A DNA stretch of 64,000 nucleotides from an uncultured Lachnospiraceae bacterium (GTDB lineage: Bacteria; Bacillota; Clostridia; Lachnospirales; Lachnospiraceae). A program made the position numbers and the translations under genes. Positions 33,192 to 42,006 of this stretch are shown piece after piece. The DNA lies in the NCBI GenBank assembly GCA_902761585.1, contig CACWKX010000003.1, positions 1 to 64,000 on the forward strand, written 5' to 3'. Positions within the stretch are counted from its first letter, which is position 1. The number at the start of each line of letters is the position of its first letter. The notes beneath the pieces were generated by a model. That model searched no databases. It saw only the letters and a program-made list of their open reading frames with translations, and was not told the origin of the DNA.

Positions 33192-34301
33192 CTACATCGC
33201 CGCCTGATGCCGGGGAGGCGTACACGCCTGCAGGGCTTCCTCGGAGAGCAGCCTTCTGACATAGCGTCCCATATCGCTGCTGATCAGATGATCCAGAAGT
33301 TCGCTTCCGCCTCCGCGGACAGAAACTTCCGGAAGGTACAGACGGACGGTTCTGTCCATCAGCGGACTGAGGGACAAGGCCTCCATATCCTTTTCATACT
33401 GTGAGATCTTTGCCCGGGACAATGGATCGGGAAGCACAGGCATATAGATGTGGGCAGCAGATGAGAGAAGGTCAGGGATACCGGACGGCTCACTTCCGAT
33501 ATCAAGGACAATCGCCTGATACTCCATCAAAGTGGCAGTGGAAGTGAGAAAGGAAATCCATTCTCCGGCATGAATTTCTCTCAGGTCACCGGGAAAGAAA
33601 GCCGGGGGAATGAAGTCGGCGTTCCGAAGCGGGCGGATGACATGTTCAAGTTTAAGAGGAAGACTCCCTTCATTTTTTCTGGAAAGATAGACGAGGTCGG
33701 TCAGGTCAGACCGGTATGTCTGGCCGAAAAGGGCTTCAAAGCCGCTGTAATTTTCCAGATTCAGGTAGAGGGTCTTCTTTTTTTCACCCAGGATTTCTGA
33801 GAGCGTCAGCGAGAATAGCGTTTTTCCGCAGCGGGCGATCGGGGAATGGATCGCGTAGATGGACGTGCCGATTTCCTGAAGCTTCCTGGAAAGTCCCAGG
33901 CGGCCTTCTGAATAATAGCTCATGACCTCCCGGGCGATGTTTTCGGAGGACTGGAATTTCCGGATCGAGGGGTAAGAAGTGGATGATGCAGTCTCTTCCT
34001 CATCGGAAATATGAAGAAAGTCATCCGGAGAAGCTGCGAGCTGGCGGTCAAATTCATCGCTGTCGCTTAGCAGCAGAATTCTTCTGATATTCAGTTCTCT
34101 GACCTTTTCATTCAGCGCCTGCCGTGAAATCAGGAGAATTTCGATCGGGTGCGAGCCGGCATAGATCGCGAGACTGTCAAGGTTTGTGAAGGCGAGAATC
34201 TCGAAGGGAACAGCCTTTCTTTCGGTGAGATAGTTCGCGAGCCGGACGACATAATGCTCATCCAGATCGCAGATCGCAAAGATTTTTTTGGATTCTGTCA
34301 T
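33192..34301 (-). CDS. tadZ: TadZ/CpaE-like pilus assembly ATPase
   Basis: A 369-residue protein with an N-terminal receiver-like fold (about 1-120, KIFAICDLDEHYVVRLANYL) and a MinD/ParA-like domain. The P-loop is degenerate, SPIARCGKTLFSLTLSEIL near residues 152-170, keeping GKT but not the usual KGGVGKT. AIVLDIGSEPSG corresponds to Walker B. TadZ proteins place the Tad machinery at the cell pole. ATG 34301 follows GGAGG. It is the last gene of the minus-strand pilus set, 30 bases after a prepilin peptidase gene. Altered P-loops are common in TadZ, so it may bind nucleotide weakly. Confidence 0.85.
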   Translation of the reverse strand: MTESKKIFAICDLDEHYVVRLANYLTERKAVPFEILAFTNLDSLAIYAGSHPIEILLISRQALNEKVRELNIRRILLLSDSDEFDRQLAASPDDFLHISDEEETASSTSYPSIRKFQSSENIAREVMSYYSEGRLGLSRKLQEIGTSIYAIHSPIARCGKTLFSLTLSEILGEKKKTLYLNLENYSGFEALFGQTYRSDLTDLVYLSRKNEGSLPLKLEHVIRPLRNADFIPPAFFPGDLREIHAGEWISFLTSTATLMEYQAIVLDIGSEPSGIPDLLSSAAHIYMPVLPDPLSRAKISQYEKDMEALSLSPLMDRTVRLYLPEVSVRGGGSELLDHLISSDMGRYVRRLLSEEALQACTPPRHQAAM

Positions 34302-34331
34302 AGGACCTCCTCTGATGATGGTGAGAGACGC

Positions 34332-35018
34332 TCATGGAAACTGCGCCCGCAGGGTGAGAAACAGAAGTGCCAGAAAGATCGGGACGGAGAAGCAGAATTC
34401 CGCGTCTGCTGTCCCGGCGCCGCGGTAACGGCGCAGGCAGGGATGAGAGGGCGCAGAGCTGGAATGCGCTGCCCCGGAAAGATGGACGTTTGAACGGCAT
34501 GGGCTGGGTTGCGAAACGGCACAGGGATTGGCCGGGGGAGATTGGGGGCTTTGGAGGACGGACACCAGCTCACACAGATACGTCCGAAGAAACAAAAACC
34601 GCTGGTATCCGCTGCGATGACGAATCAGGACGAAAAGAGCATAGAAGGCACCGATCAGGACAGAAGTCCGGATCACATTCCACACGGCTTCGGCGCCCAG
34701 AAACAGACCGGTGACGGACAGCAGCTTGACGTCGCCTCCCCCGATCATGCCAAGGAGAGCGGGAAGCCCGAAGAGAAGATACGGAAGTAGGAGACCCAGG
34801 ATACAGCTGGCCGGATCCGGCTGAGCCAGGCGGAAAACGGGAAGGTGAATCCGGGAGAACGGGCTCAAGGCAGTCCCGGCGTAGGATAGAAGCAGTGTAG
34901 CGGATCCGCACAGAAGTCCGCAGAGCACGAAGGAATTCGGGATCTTTCCGGTTTTCAGGTCATGAAGGGCGCAGCCCATTGTAAAGGGGAGCAGGAACAG
35001 CAGGTCGGGTGAGAGCAT
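34332..35018 (-). CDS. tadV: Prepilin peptidase (A24, TadV/CpaA-like), copy 1
   Basis: A 228-residue membrane aspartyl protease that removes the leader from Flp and TadE-type prepilins. The two catalytic aspartates are in ALHDLKTGKIPN (near residue 20) and GMIGGGDVKLLS (GGGD, near 120). The last 70 residues form a Pro/Ser/Cys-rich loop plus one final hydrophobic segment, longer than usual for the family. ATG 35018 is preferred because GAGG lies nine bases upstream; an in-frame ATG at 35033 has no ribosome site. A second A24 enzyme lies at 46250-46693. Confidence 0.85.
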   Translation of the reverse strand: MLSPDLLFLLPFTMGCALHDLKTGKIPNSFVLCGLLCGSATLLLSYAGTALSPFSRIHLPVFRLAQPDPASCILGLLLPYLLFGLPALLGMIGGGDVKLLSVTGLFLGAEAVWNVIRTSVLIGAFYALFVLIRHRSGYQRFLFLRTYLCELVSVLQSPQSPPANPCAVSQPSPCRSNVHLSGAAHSSSAPSHPCLRRYRGAGTADAEFCFSVPIFLALLFLTLRAQFP

Positions 35019-35111
35019 GTCGGAATACCTCATATCGATGTTTGACGCGATTTTTCAGCGGTGCGATAATGAACTGGCTTTTGCAGGTATAAAGGGAGGG
35101 AGTATCAGACG

Positions 35112-35174
35112 ATGAGCAGAGAGAGTACAGCAGATATGCAGCGACAAGACCCTACAAAGACATGGGAGCGCTGA
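35112..35174 (+). CDS. 20-residue ORF overlapping the start of the beta-propeller gene
   Basis: Begins MSRESTADMQ with GGGAGGGAG at 35094-35102 upstream, and ends at TGA 35172-35174, ten bases inside the following gene (start 35162, another frame). Either it is a leader peptide that couples translation, or it is the true N-terminus of the next protein separated by a frameshift. The next gene has no ribosome site of its own, so the two are clearly linked. Confidence 0.5.
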   Translation: MSRESTADMQRQDPTKTWER

Positions 35175-36961
35175 AGCCCAGGCATACAATGAGGAATGTA
35201 CTGATCCTTGTGGCGGTTCTGGCAGCTGCATTTTTCTGCTGGGAAGGCCGCCTGCAGATCCGGACGACTCTGCAAAGGGGATGGGAGAGCGTCGGGAAGC
35301 TGATTCGTCAGGTGAAGCATAACGCGGACGGTCCTCACGTGGGTGAGACAGGCGGAAGCGGGACGGAAAGCGGCATGATGATTGGCGCGGAGACAGAGTC
35401 GGAGCCGGCGACGGTACCGGAGACGGAGGTCCCATTTTCACCGCACGCGGTGGAATCAACCAAGCCTTCCAACTTCATTGCATCGACAGGGATTGAAGTG
35501 AATGGGACAGTCCTGGATGATCCGGCGGCTTATGTATCTGATACAGATATTCAGTTCGGGATGCCGCAGGATTATACAGATGTGAACGGAATTGTGACCT
35601 TTCGGGGAAATAACTTCCGTGACAATCCGACGTATGGCCATGCGGACATCCGGGATGCCTCCATTGAAGGGGTCTGGACCCAGCAGACCGGCGCCCTGAC
35701 TGTCGGATCGGCAACCTGGACCGGGTCCGGATGGACTGGACAGCCGCTTCTCAGGCGCTGGAGCCGAAGTCAGAAGAAGAGTATGGCGATGTATGACTGG
35801 GCGAAGGAAAAGGACGATCTGGTCGAGGTGATCTATGCCTGTATGGACGGCTATGTCTATTTCCTGGACATGGAAACGGGGGAGAAGACAAGGGATCCGC
35901 TCTATCTTGGATGGACGTTCAAGGGCGCGGGTGCGCTCGACCCAAGAGGATATCCGATCCTCTATGTCGGCGCCGGATATGACAGCAATGAAGGGACAGC
36001 TCACGCATTTATCGTCAATCTGGTAGATATGAGCACCATGTATGAATTCGGAGCGATCGATGAATTCTCACTCAGGGGAAACCTGAGCTACTTTGATTCG
36101 TCTCCGCTTGTGGATGCAGAAACCGATACACTGATCTGGCCTGGGGAAAACGGCATCCTGTATCTCTTCCATCTGAATACCGTATATGACCAGACGACGG
36201 GACAGATTTCGATCAATCCGGACAAGGTGGTCAAATGGCATTACACGGGAACAAGAACGAGTGTGCAGCAGTACTGGCTTGGAATGGAGGACAGCTGCGA
36301 TATATACAAGGGCTATCTGTTTGTCGCGGACAATGGCGGCAACCTGATGTGCATGGATCTGCATACATTGCAGCTGGTCTGGGCCCAGGATACGCTGGAT
36401 GATACCAACGATACCCCTGTGCTGTCGGCTGAAAATGGGCATCTGTATCTGTACATATCGACGTCCTTTCATATAGGGTGGCGGAGCAATACGACTGCTC
36501 CGATTCCGATCTGGAAGATAGATGCGGAGACGGGTGAAATCATCTGGAAGCGGGAGTATGACTGTTATTCCCAGAAGGGGGTCTCCGGCGGCGTTCAGTC
36601 GACAATCGCGGTTGGACGCAGCAGTCTGGACGACAACATCTATGTGACAGTCGCGATGACGGGCACACCATCGGGCGGTGTGCTGGCCTGCCTTGATAAA
36701 AAGACAGGAGAGGTAAAATGGGAACACAAAGCTTTCTATGCATGGTCTTCCCCTGTCTGTGTTTACAACGAGGATGGAACCGGGTATGTGATCTATGCCA
36801 GCTGCGGAGGGAGGATGTATCTCCTTGATGGGAAGACAGGTGCTCAGTTCACACAGTTTGAACTGAGCGAAGGGGCAATTGAGGCGTCCCCGGCTGTCTA
36901 TAACAACTATGTCATCATCGGAACGAGATCGAGCAAGATATGGGGGCTGAAGCTTCACTGA
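35162..36961 (+). CDS. Membrane-anchored PQQ-type beta-propeller protein
   Basis: A 599-residue protein with one N-terminal membrane segment (VLILVAVLAAAFFCW, about 13-27), a Ser/Thr/Glu-rich linker, then beta-propeller blades outside the cell. Repeats include YACMDGYVYFLDMETGEKT, LFVADNGGNLMCMDLHTL, KIDAETGEIIWKREYD, ACLDKKTGEVKWEHKAF and SCGGRMYLLDGKTGAQF, the WD-like PQQ pattern DxxTGexxW. There are no Cys or ligands specific for PQQ. The start is uncertain: ATG 35162 and ATG 35189 both lack a ribosome site, while an overlapping ORF at 35112 has one. It lies between two Tad blocks on the opposite strand. Function unknown; a surface scaffold is plausible. Confidence 0.8.
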   Translation: MGALKPRHTMRNVLILVAVLAAAFFCWEGRLQIRTTLQRGWESVGKLIRQVKHNADGPHVGETGGSGTESGMMIGAETESEPATVPETEVPFSPHAVESTKPSNFIASTGIEVNGTVLDDPAAYVSDTDIQFGMPQDYTDVNGIVTFRGNNFRDNPTYGHADIRDASIEGVWTQQTGALTVGSATWTGSGWTGQPLLRRWSRSQKKSMAMYDWAKEKDDLVEVIYACMDGYVYFLDMETGEKTRDPLYLGWTFKGAGALDPRGYPILYVGAGYDSNEGTAHAFIVNLVDMSTMYEFGAIDEFSLRGNLSYFDSSPLVDAETDTLIWPGENGILYLFHLNTVYDQTTGQISINPDKVVKWHYTGTRTSVQQYWLGMEDSCDIYKGYLFVADNGGNLMCMDLHTLQLVWAQDTLDDTNDTPVLSAENGHLYLYISTSFHIGWRSNTTAPIPIWKIDAETGEIIWKREYDCYSQKGVSGGVQSTIAVGRSSLDDNIYVTVAMTGTPSGGVLACLDKKTGEVKWEHKAFYAWSSPVCVYNEDGTGYVIYASCGGRMYLLDGKTGAQFTQFELSEGAIEASPAVYNNYVIIGTRSSKIWGLKLH

Positions 36962-36972
36962 TATGATTTCGG

Positions 36973-36999
36973 AAGGCGCACCTGCGGGTGCGCCTTTTT
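36973..36999 (+). terminator. Intrinsic terminator of the beta-propeller gene
   Basis: AAGGCGCACC pairs with GGTGCGCCTT around a four-base loop, followed by a T-run, 12 bases after the stop. Confidence 0.95.
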
Positions 37000-37020
37000 C
37001 ATACCCTGCATGGACAGCTG

Positions 37021-38043
37021 TCAGACAGAGAGGAGGGACGGATCCGGGTCAGACAGACGGGTCAGCATAAAGCGAAACGCGTCAAGATACTGCTGTTTTT
37101 CCATGCTGCACAGAATCTGGGAGGTGCACGCTTCTCCGGAGCCGGCAGCCGTTACGGGAGTCTTGCCAAGTGCAGGGCCTTCCTCTGTCGCACAGGACAG
37201 ATGAGCGGAGCGTACCTGAGCAGCTTCCGGATGAAGGAAGCAGACTGCGGTTGCCAGATCATAGATGCAGACGTTGTGGTGCCCGCCCCAGCCTTTTCGT
37301 GAATGGCGAATAAAGCGGATGATCGGAACGGCAAGGTCTTCTGTCACCCCGCCGCGGTTTTGAAAGGTGTCTATCAGGGCATCCAGCTCCGGAAACTCCA
37401 GGGCTGCAGGCTGAAGACCATCGAGTCCGCAGAGAAGAAGCGGGATGCCGGAGTGAAGCACCTCATCGCAGGCGTCCGGGTCGACCCAGGCGTTGAACTC
37501 TGCCTGCTCTGTTACATTGCCGCTTTTCGCGCTTCCGCCCATGATGACCAGGTTTTTAACCAGGTTTTTCAGGTCCGGATGCTTCCGGAGCGCGAGGGCC
37601 AGGTTGGTCAGTGGGCCAAGTGCCAGAATTTCGAGATTCCCCTTCTCCTGGACGGCAGTTTCGTAGATTCTCTCCCATGCCGGCAGGGCGTCAGGAGACG
37701 CTTTCGGGACCTTGCTCAGTCCACCGAGGCCGTCATTTCCATGGACCGTTGTGACGCGCCCGGGGGAAAGAACCAGTGGTCGATCCGCTCCTTTCGATAC
37801 AAGGGTGTGAGAAAGTCCGAGGACTTCCTTCAGATACAGAGCATTCTCCAGTGTATGGTTCAGACCGACATTGCCGGCAACAGCAGTGATGGCAGTGATT
37901 TGGACCGAGGGATCTGCAGCGCAGAGCATGATTGCAAGCGCGTCATCCACGCCAGGATCCGTATCGATCAGGATCCTCCGGGCAGGACGGGTGCAGGAAT
38001 CCGATTCTTCGTGTTGATGAATTGTGTGTATTTCTCCAAGCAT
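37021..38043 (-). CDS. Nucleoside hydrolase (inosine/uridine-preferring family)
   Basis: A 340-residue enzyme that cleaves the N-glycosidic bond of ribonucleosides for salvage. The Ca2+-binding N-terminal signature RILIDTDPGVDDALAIML (about 23-40) is intact. Also visible are ITAVAGNVGLNHTLENALYL, HGNDGLGG, VIMGGSAKSGNVTEQAEFNAWVDP and, toward the C-terminus, HHNVCIYDLATAV, where the usual His-Asp pair is shifted to Tyr-Asp. ATG 38043 follows AAGGAGAC. It has a regulated-looking position between tadC and the convergent beta-propeller gene. It interrupts the Tad locus and shares no obvious role with it. Confidence 0.92.
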   Translation of the reverse strand: MLGEIHTIHQHEESDSCTRPARRILIDTDPGVDDALAIMLCAADPSVQITAITAVAGNVGLNHTLENALYLKEVLGLSHTLVSKGADRPLVLSPGRVTTVHGNDGLGGLSKVPKASPDALPAWERIYETAVQEKGNLEILALGPLTNLALALRKHPDLKNLVKNLVIMGGSAKSGNVTEQAEFNAWVDPDACDEVLHSGIPLLLCGLDGLQPAALEFPELDALIDTFQNRGGVTEDLAVPIIRFIRHSRKGWGGHHNVCIYDLATAVCFLHPEAAQVRSAHLSCATEEGPALGKTPVTAAGSGEACTSQILCSMEKQQYLDAFRFMLTRLSDPDPSLLSV

Positions 38044-38126
38044 CTCTGATTTGTCTCCTTTTCGTCATTTTTGGCATTATTGTAGCGTGCGGCCTGTGCA
38101 TCGTCAAACGATCCGGGGCAGTTGTC

Positions 38127-39605
38127 TCAGAAACTGAGCATAGCCGGAACCATCATGATGAGCATGACGTCGACAAACATCAGAAGCATCGGGAAGAGCA
38201 TCCGCATGGAGGCCCGCTCGCCCATCTTCCTGGCAGCGGTTCGGTGCTGCTGTAGTGAGAGGAAGGCTTCTTTTTCAAGAAGAGCGGTCAGACCGCTGGA
38301 GCCTTTGCGGAGATTCTGGGCAAGCAGGGAACCAAGCTTGATGTAAGTCGGAAGTCCGCAGCGCCGGCCAAAGTTTTCATAGGCAGTTTCCTCCGGCACG
38401 CCATCTGTGATCTCGCGCAGCAGAATCTGGATCTCCCCATATACCGGATGGGCAGATTCAGGACGGGATCCCTTTCCGCTCGGAAGTTTATTCCGCTCAG
38501 TCGGATGCTGCATGCTGTCTTTTCCGCCTCTGGCAGGAAGAGATGAGCTGTTTTGCAGAGCCTCTTGCTGGCTGCAGATCCGGGAGAATGCACCTTTGAT
38601 GGTAAGACCTGCGCCGATCAGCAGGGTGAGTTTAAAGAGAAGCTCGGAGTAGTCCAGATCGAGTAATTCCCGTCTCTTTTTTGCCAGTTCTTTCATCTTT
38701 TCATCTTTTTGAAACCAGAAAAGGGTGGGGAGGAGGAGGGTGAGGATGAAGAGAATCGTGAGAAAGGGGCCCTTCGGACGGCTCCAGGACAGGGGAGTAT
38801 CTCCTGCATAAGCGGGCAGCCGGATCTGATCGGAGGTGGGATCTGAATTGTCAGCCGCCCGAAGGGCTGTATCCAGATCAGCGGAAAACTGCTCCTTGTC
38901 TGTAAGGGCAGGAGGGAAGACAACTGCTGCATAGCGGCAGATCCGCTCAAGCTCCTGCACCTTGAGCGTCGCTTCGACGGTAACAGGCGTACCGTTTTCC
39001 GTCAGATCCCCGACGATCACACCGCTGGTGTCGTCGATAACGCCGTAGGGAGAGATGGTATATTCCGCTGAAATGGCGTCATCCAGCAGGGACTGAGGAA
39101 GCTGCAGTGGGTAACGGACATCGTCCAGGGAGTCGTTTCTCCCAGGGAGCTGTTTCTGAAGCTGTGTCTCAGCCTGATCCAGAAGATCCTGTGCCTGCTT
39201 GTAGGTGTATGCCTTCGGGCTGACCCGGATCGTTACGCTTTCCGATTCCTTCTCTCCTGCGGCGGTCAGATTCAGGGTCTCCTCAAGGGCCGCTTTTCCG
39301 TAGCCCGGGCGTGTTATCAAGTTGGACGGGATGCCCCGGTTCTGCCGGGCGCTGTACAAAGCCCCGAAGAGAAGAGCCGCACCCATCAGAGAGGATATAA
39401 AAAGTGTGGAAGAGATCTTCTCCAGATAGTAGGTGCGGGTACTGTCCTTCTGGTGGCAGGACACAGCGTCCAGCTCATCTGTCAGCTTCAGCCTTTTTCC
39501 GCGGGGAACAAAGCGGTCATACAGAAAGGCAGAAAGCTTTCGGAAGGGATGAAGCCGCAGGGAAAAAGAACGAATCTGTGATGAAAAACGGGGGTTATTT
39601 TTCAT
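38127..39605 (-). CDS. tadC: TadC-like pilus platform protein with a large extracytoplasmic insert
   Basis: A 492-residue membrane protein whose C-terminal part carries a T2SS-F-type domain (GEIQILLREITDGVPEETAYENFGRRCGL, LAQNLRKGSSGLTALLEKEA) and a final hydrophobic pair ending MLFPMLLMFVDVMLIMMVPAML. Between the first membrane segment (about 65-85) and the second (about 285-305) lie roughly 200 residues predicted outside the membrane, containing YTYKQAQDLLDQAETQLQKQL. Typical TadC proteins are 280-320 residues without such an insert. ATG 39605 follows GAGAGGAAAA. It lies downstream of tadA and tadB in the same operon. Confidence 0.8.
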   Translation of the reverse strand: MKNNPRFSSQIRSFSLRLHPFRKLSAFLYDRFVPRGKRLKLTDELDAVSCHQKDSTRTYYLEKISSTLFISSLMGAALLFGALYSARQNRGIPSNLITRPGYGKAALEETLNLTAAGEKESESVTIRVSPKAYTYKQAQDLLDQAETQLQKQLPGRNDSLDDVRYPLQLPQSLLDDAISAEYTISPYGVIDDTSGVIVGDLTENGTPVTVEATLKVQELERICRYAAVVFPPALTDKEQFSADLDTALRAADNSDPTSDQIRLPAYAGDTPLSWSRPKGPFLTILFILTLLLPTLFWFQKDEKMKELAKKRRELLDLDYSELLFKLTLLIGAGLTIKGAFSRICSQQEALQNSSSLPARGGKDSMQHPTERNKLPSGKGSRPESAHPVYGEIQILLREITDGVPEETAYENFGRRCGLPTYIKLGSLLAQNLRKGSSGLTALLEKEAFLSLQQHRTAARKMGERASMRMLFPMLLMFVDVMLIMMVPAMLSF

Positions 39606-39628
39606 GGGTTTTCCTCTCAGGAATGAAC

Positions 39629-40543
39629 TTATACCTGGATCTTCATGACCTTCCGGCCCCAGAGAAAAGCAACTCCATAGAGAATGAGGCAGGCAGTCAT
39701 AACCAGTCTTCCAGCGACTGTACAGTAGCAGACTTCCAGAAAGTCGGGGGAGGTAAGGTTGACATAGGCGATGATCAGAATCGGGACAAGACTCATGATT
39801 TTCTGTTCCAGGACCTTTCCGGAGATGTCTGCTTCGATCTGCTCACGAGTCTCTGACTTCTCCTGGATATCGGAAACGGTGTTTCGGATGATCAGCATCA
39901 GATCACCGCCTGTTCGCTTGGCTGTCTGGAAGACCTCTGTAAAGTTCCGGATATCATCAATATGGCTGCGGGCTGACAGATCCTCCAGTGCTTTCTCAAT
40001 CGGAATGCTGATATCAAGCTGCGAACCGATCCTTCTGAATTCACGGACGATAAAGGCATCGGAGGGGTATATTTTCTTCAGCTCCGGGAGAGATTCCCGG
40101 AAGGCATTTTCAACGGCGTATCCTGCCTGAAGAGAAGCATTGACCAGCTGCATACCGGTTGTGAATTCACGGAGCATCTGGATTTTCCGTTTCTCAAGCA
40201 GGCTTTCCTTCCGGACTTTCAGGAAGAAGGGGATGCCTGGCAAAAAGAGCGCTGCCGGCAGGAGGGAGTGGTAAAACAGCCAGGAGACCAGGAAGCACAG
40301 GAACAGATACGCCAGAATATTTTCGAGACGCTCACGCCGGCTGAACAGATAGGTTCCATAGTCACAGGGCCTCCGGAGGAGAGACGGAGCAGTCTCTGTC
40401 CTGAATGCCCGCGCGTGCCGGGGAGGCGACAGTGAAAGGCTGGGTGAATATGGATTGCCAGGCTGCCTGGGCTTCCGGGCCGTCTGCTGGGAGGTTCGGG
40501 GAGGAGGGCTGTTCTTCATCATACTTCGGGAGCGCTCGGGCAT
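39629..40543 (-). CDS. tadB: TadB inner-membrane platform protein
   Basis: A 304-residue T2SS-F domain protein. The core REFTTGMQLVNASLQAGYAVENAF, RRIGSQLDISIPIEKALEDL and TEVFQTAKRTGGDLMLIIRNT is the TadB/TadC signature. Hydrophobic segments lie near 85-115 and 245-295. With TadC it forms the platform on which TadA drives pilus assembly. AAAGGAG overlaps the spacer from tadA. The 85-residue N-terminal region is Pro/Arg/Ser-rich and poorly ordered. Confidence 0.9.
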   Translation of the reverse strand: MPERSRSMMKNSPPPRTSQQTARKPRQPGNPYSPSLSLSPPRHARAFRTETAPSLLRRPCDYGTYLFSRRERLENILAYLFLCFLVSWLFYHSLLPAALFLPGIPFFLKVRKESLLEKRKIQMLREFTTGMQLVNASLQAGYAVENAFRESLPELKKIYPSDAFIVREFRRIGSQLDISIPIEKALEDLSARSHIDDIRNFTEVFQTAKRTGGDLMLIIRNTVSDIQEKSETREQIEADISGKVLEQKIMSLVPILIIAYVNLTSPDFLEVCYCTVAGRLVMTACLILYGVAFLWGRKVMKIQV

Positions 40544-40559
40544 GGGGAGTTACTCCTTT

Positions 40560-41792
40560 CTACATATCTTCAGCGCTGATGCCGGCCCGGCGGAGCTTCT
40601 GAGTATGGGACAGACATCCGACTTTCTTGAGTCTGCCGGTCAGCCGGCCGTCTTTGTCCACTCCGCTTTCTTCGAATTCAAAGAGCGGATGCGTCCGGAT
40701 TTCACCGGAGGGAATGTCATACCCATCTATTTCAAGAATCTCCAGAACCTTCCGGCTCTTGTCGCGCATACGGGAGAGATGCACCATGATGTCGATGCCG
40801 GATGCAATCTGTCTGCGGATTGCCGGGATTGGAATGGACAAACCCATCAGAACCATGGTTTCAAGGCGTGAAAGCATGTCCTGCGGACTATTCCCATGTC
40901 CGGTGCTGAGGCTGCCGTCGTGGCCGGTGTTGAGACTCTGGAGCATATCGATGGTCTCAGCGCCTCGGACTTCCCCTACAATAATCCGGGTCGGACGCAT
41001 TCTCAGAGACGCCCTGATCAGATCACGGATGGTGACCTCCCCGCCGCCCTCAGCATTTGGCCGGCGTGCTTCCAGCCGCACGAGGTTCCGGACGCCCTGG
41101 ATCTGAAGCTCTGCATTATCCTCGACTGTAATGATCCGTTCGTCTTTCGGGATGAAGTTGGAGAGTGCGTTTAAAAAGGTCGTTTTCCCGGAGCCGGTTC
41201 CGCCGGAGATAAAGATGTTGTAACCGGCTTTCACCAGTTTTTTCAGATAGTCGACCGCTTCCCGGGAGACAGAGCCCCATTCGACCAGCTGCTGCATGGA
41301 GATGGGATGGTCGGGAAACCTCCGGATTGTGATAGCGGGTCCGTCGACAGAAACAGGATTCATGACAATGTTCACGCGTGCGCCGTTCTCCAGACGGGCG
41401 TCGACAATCGGGACAGCCTCATTCGCCACACGGTTGGAGAGCGCGACAATGCGCTGGATGACATCCTGGAGTTTTTCCTGTGACGAGAAATGCTCGGGGC
41501 AGCGGAACAGGCGGCCGGAGCGTTCAATAAAAATACTCTGAAGGCCGTTGACCATGATTTCCGTGACGGAGTCGTCATCGATGAAATTCTGAAGGACATC
41601 GAGCCGGCGGACGGAATTGAACAGCTCCTTGCGCATTTCCCAGCGGTCAGAGAGGCGCATTCTTCTGCGGGGGTCACTTTCCTCGATCAACTCGTCAATG
41701 ATGGCATAGATCTCCGCATCGGACAGATCACGGGTCACCTCGATGCGCTCCATGAGCTGGCTGCGGCATTCCTGAAAGCGTTTCTGATCCAT
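40560..41792 (-). CDS. tadA: TadA/CpaF pilus assembly ATPase
   Basis: A 410-residue secretion ATPase powering Flp pilus polymerisation at the cytoplasmic face. The N-terminal domain includes VTEIMVNGLQSIFIERSGRL. Walker A GGTGSGKTT is at 197-205, the Asp box near ERIITVEDNAELQI, Walker B in RIIVGEVRGAE, and the His box in GHDGSLSTGHGNSP. ATG 41792 follows GGAGGT at ideal spacing; the frame is open upstream to 42296 through the intergenic repeat, which is not conserved coding sequence. First gene of the tadABC block. Confidence 0.95.
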   Translation of the reverse strand: MDQKRFQECRSQLMERIEVTRDLSDAEIYAIIDELIEESDPRRRMRLSDRWEMRKELFNSVRRLDVLQNFIDDDSVTEIMVNGLQSIFIERSGRLFRCPEHFSSQEKLQDVIQRIVALSNRVANEAVPIVDARLENGARVNIVMNPVSVDGPAITIRRFPDHPISMQQLVEWGSVSREAVDYLKKLVKAGYNIFISGGTGSGKTTFLNALSNFIPKDERIITVEDNAELQIQGVRNLVRLEARRPNAEGGGEVTIRDLIRASLRMRPTRIIVGEVRGAETIDMLQSLNTGHDGSLSTGHGNSPQDMLSRLETMVLMGLSIPIPAIRRQIASGIDIMVHLSRMRDKSRKVLEILEIDGYDIPSGEIRTHPLFEFEESGVDKDGRLTGRLKKVGCLSHTQKLRRAGISAEDM

Positions 41793-41919
41793 AAGAAGGT
41801 ACCTCCGGGGGGTTGCGGACGAGCTGGGGCTGACAGATGAAAGGGAAAAGAGAGGGTACCGGCAGGCGCCGGGAATGATAAGGGCCGGAGAGGGCAGAAA
41901 GACAGAGAAAAAGAACAAA

Positions 41920-41970
41920 GAAAGCGAACCGTAAAAGAAAGTGAACCGTAAAAGAAAGTGAACCGTAAAA
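41920..41970. repeat. Three tandem 17-bp direct repeats upstream of tadA
   Basis: GAAAG[C/T]GAACCGTAAAA repeated three times without spacing (starts 41920, 41937, 41954). In tadA orientation each reads TTTTACGGTTCACTTTC. It fills part of the 214-base gap between the SGNH gene and tadA, where the tadABC promoter should be, and suggests a multi-site regulator. A similar string, ATTTACTTTTCTTTTAC on the minus strand, lies in the flp leader at 49968-49984. Confidence 0.75.
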
Positions 41971-42006
41971 AGAAAGCGGCAGCAGGTATGGGTGGCGGCA
42001 GGCCGA

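Noticed and set aside
41920..41970. CRISPR array
   Set aside because: The three 17-bp units abut without spacers, so this is a simple tandem repeat.
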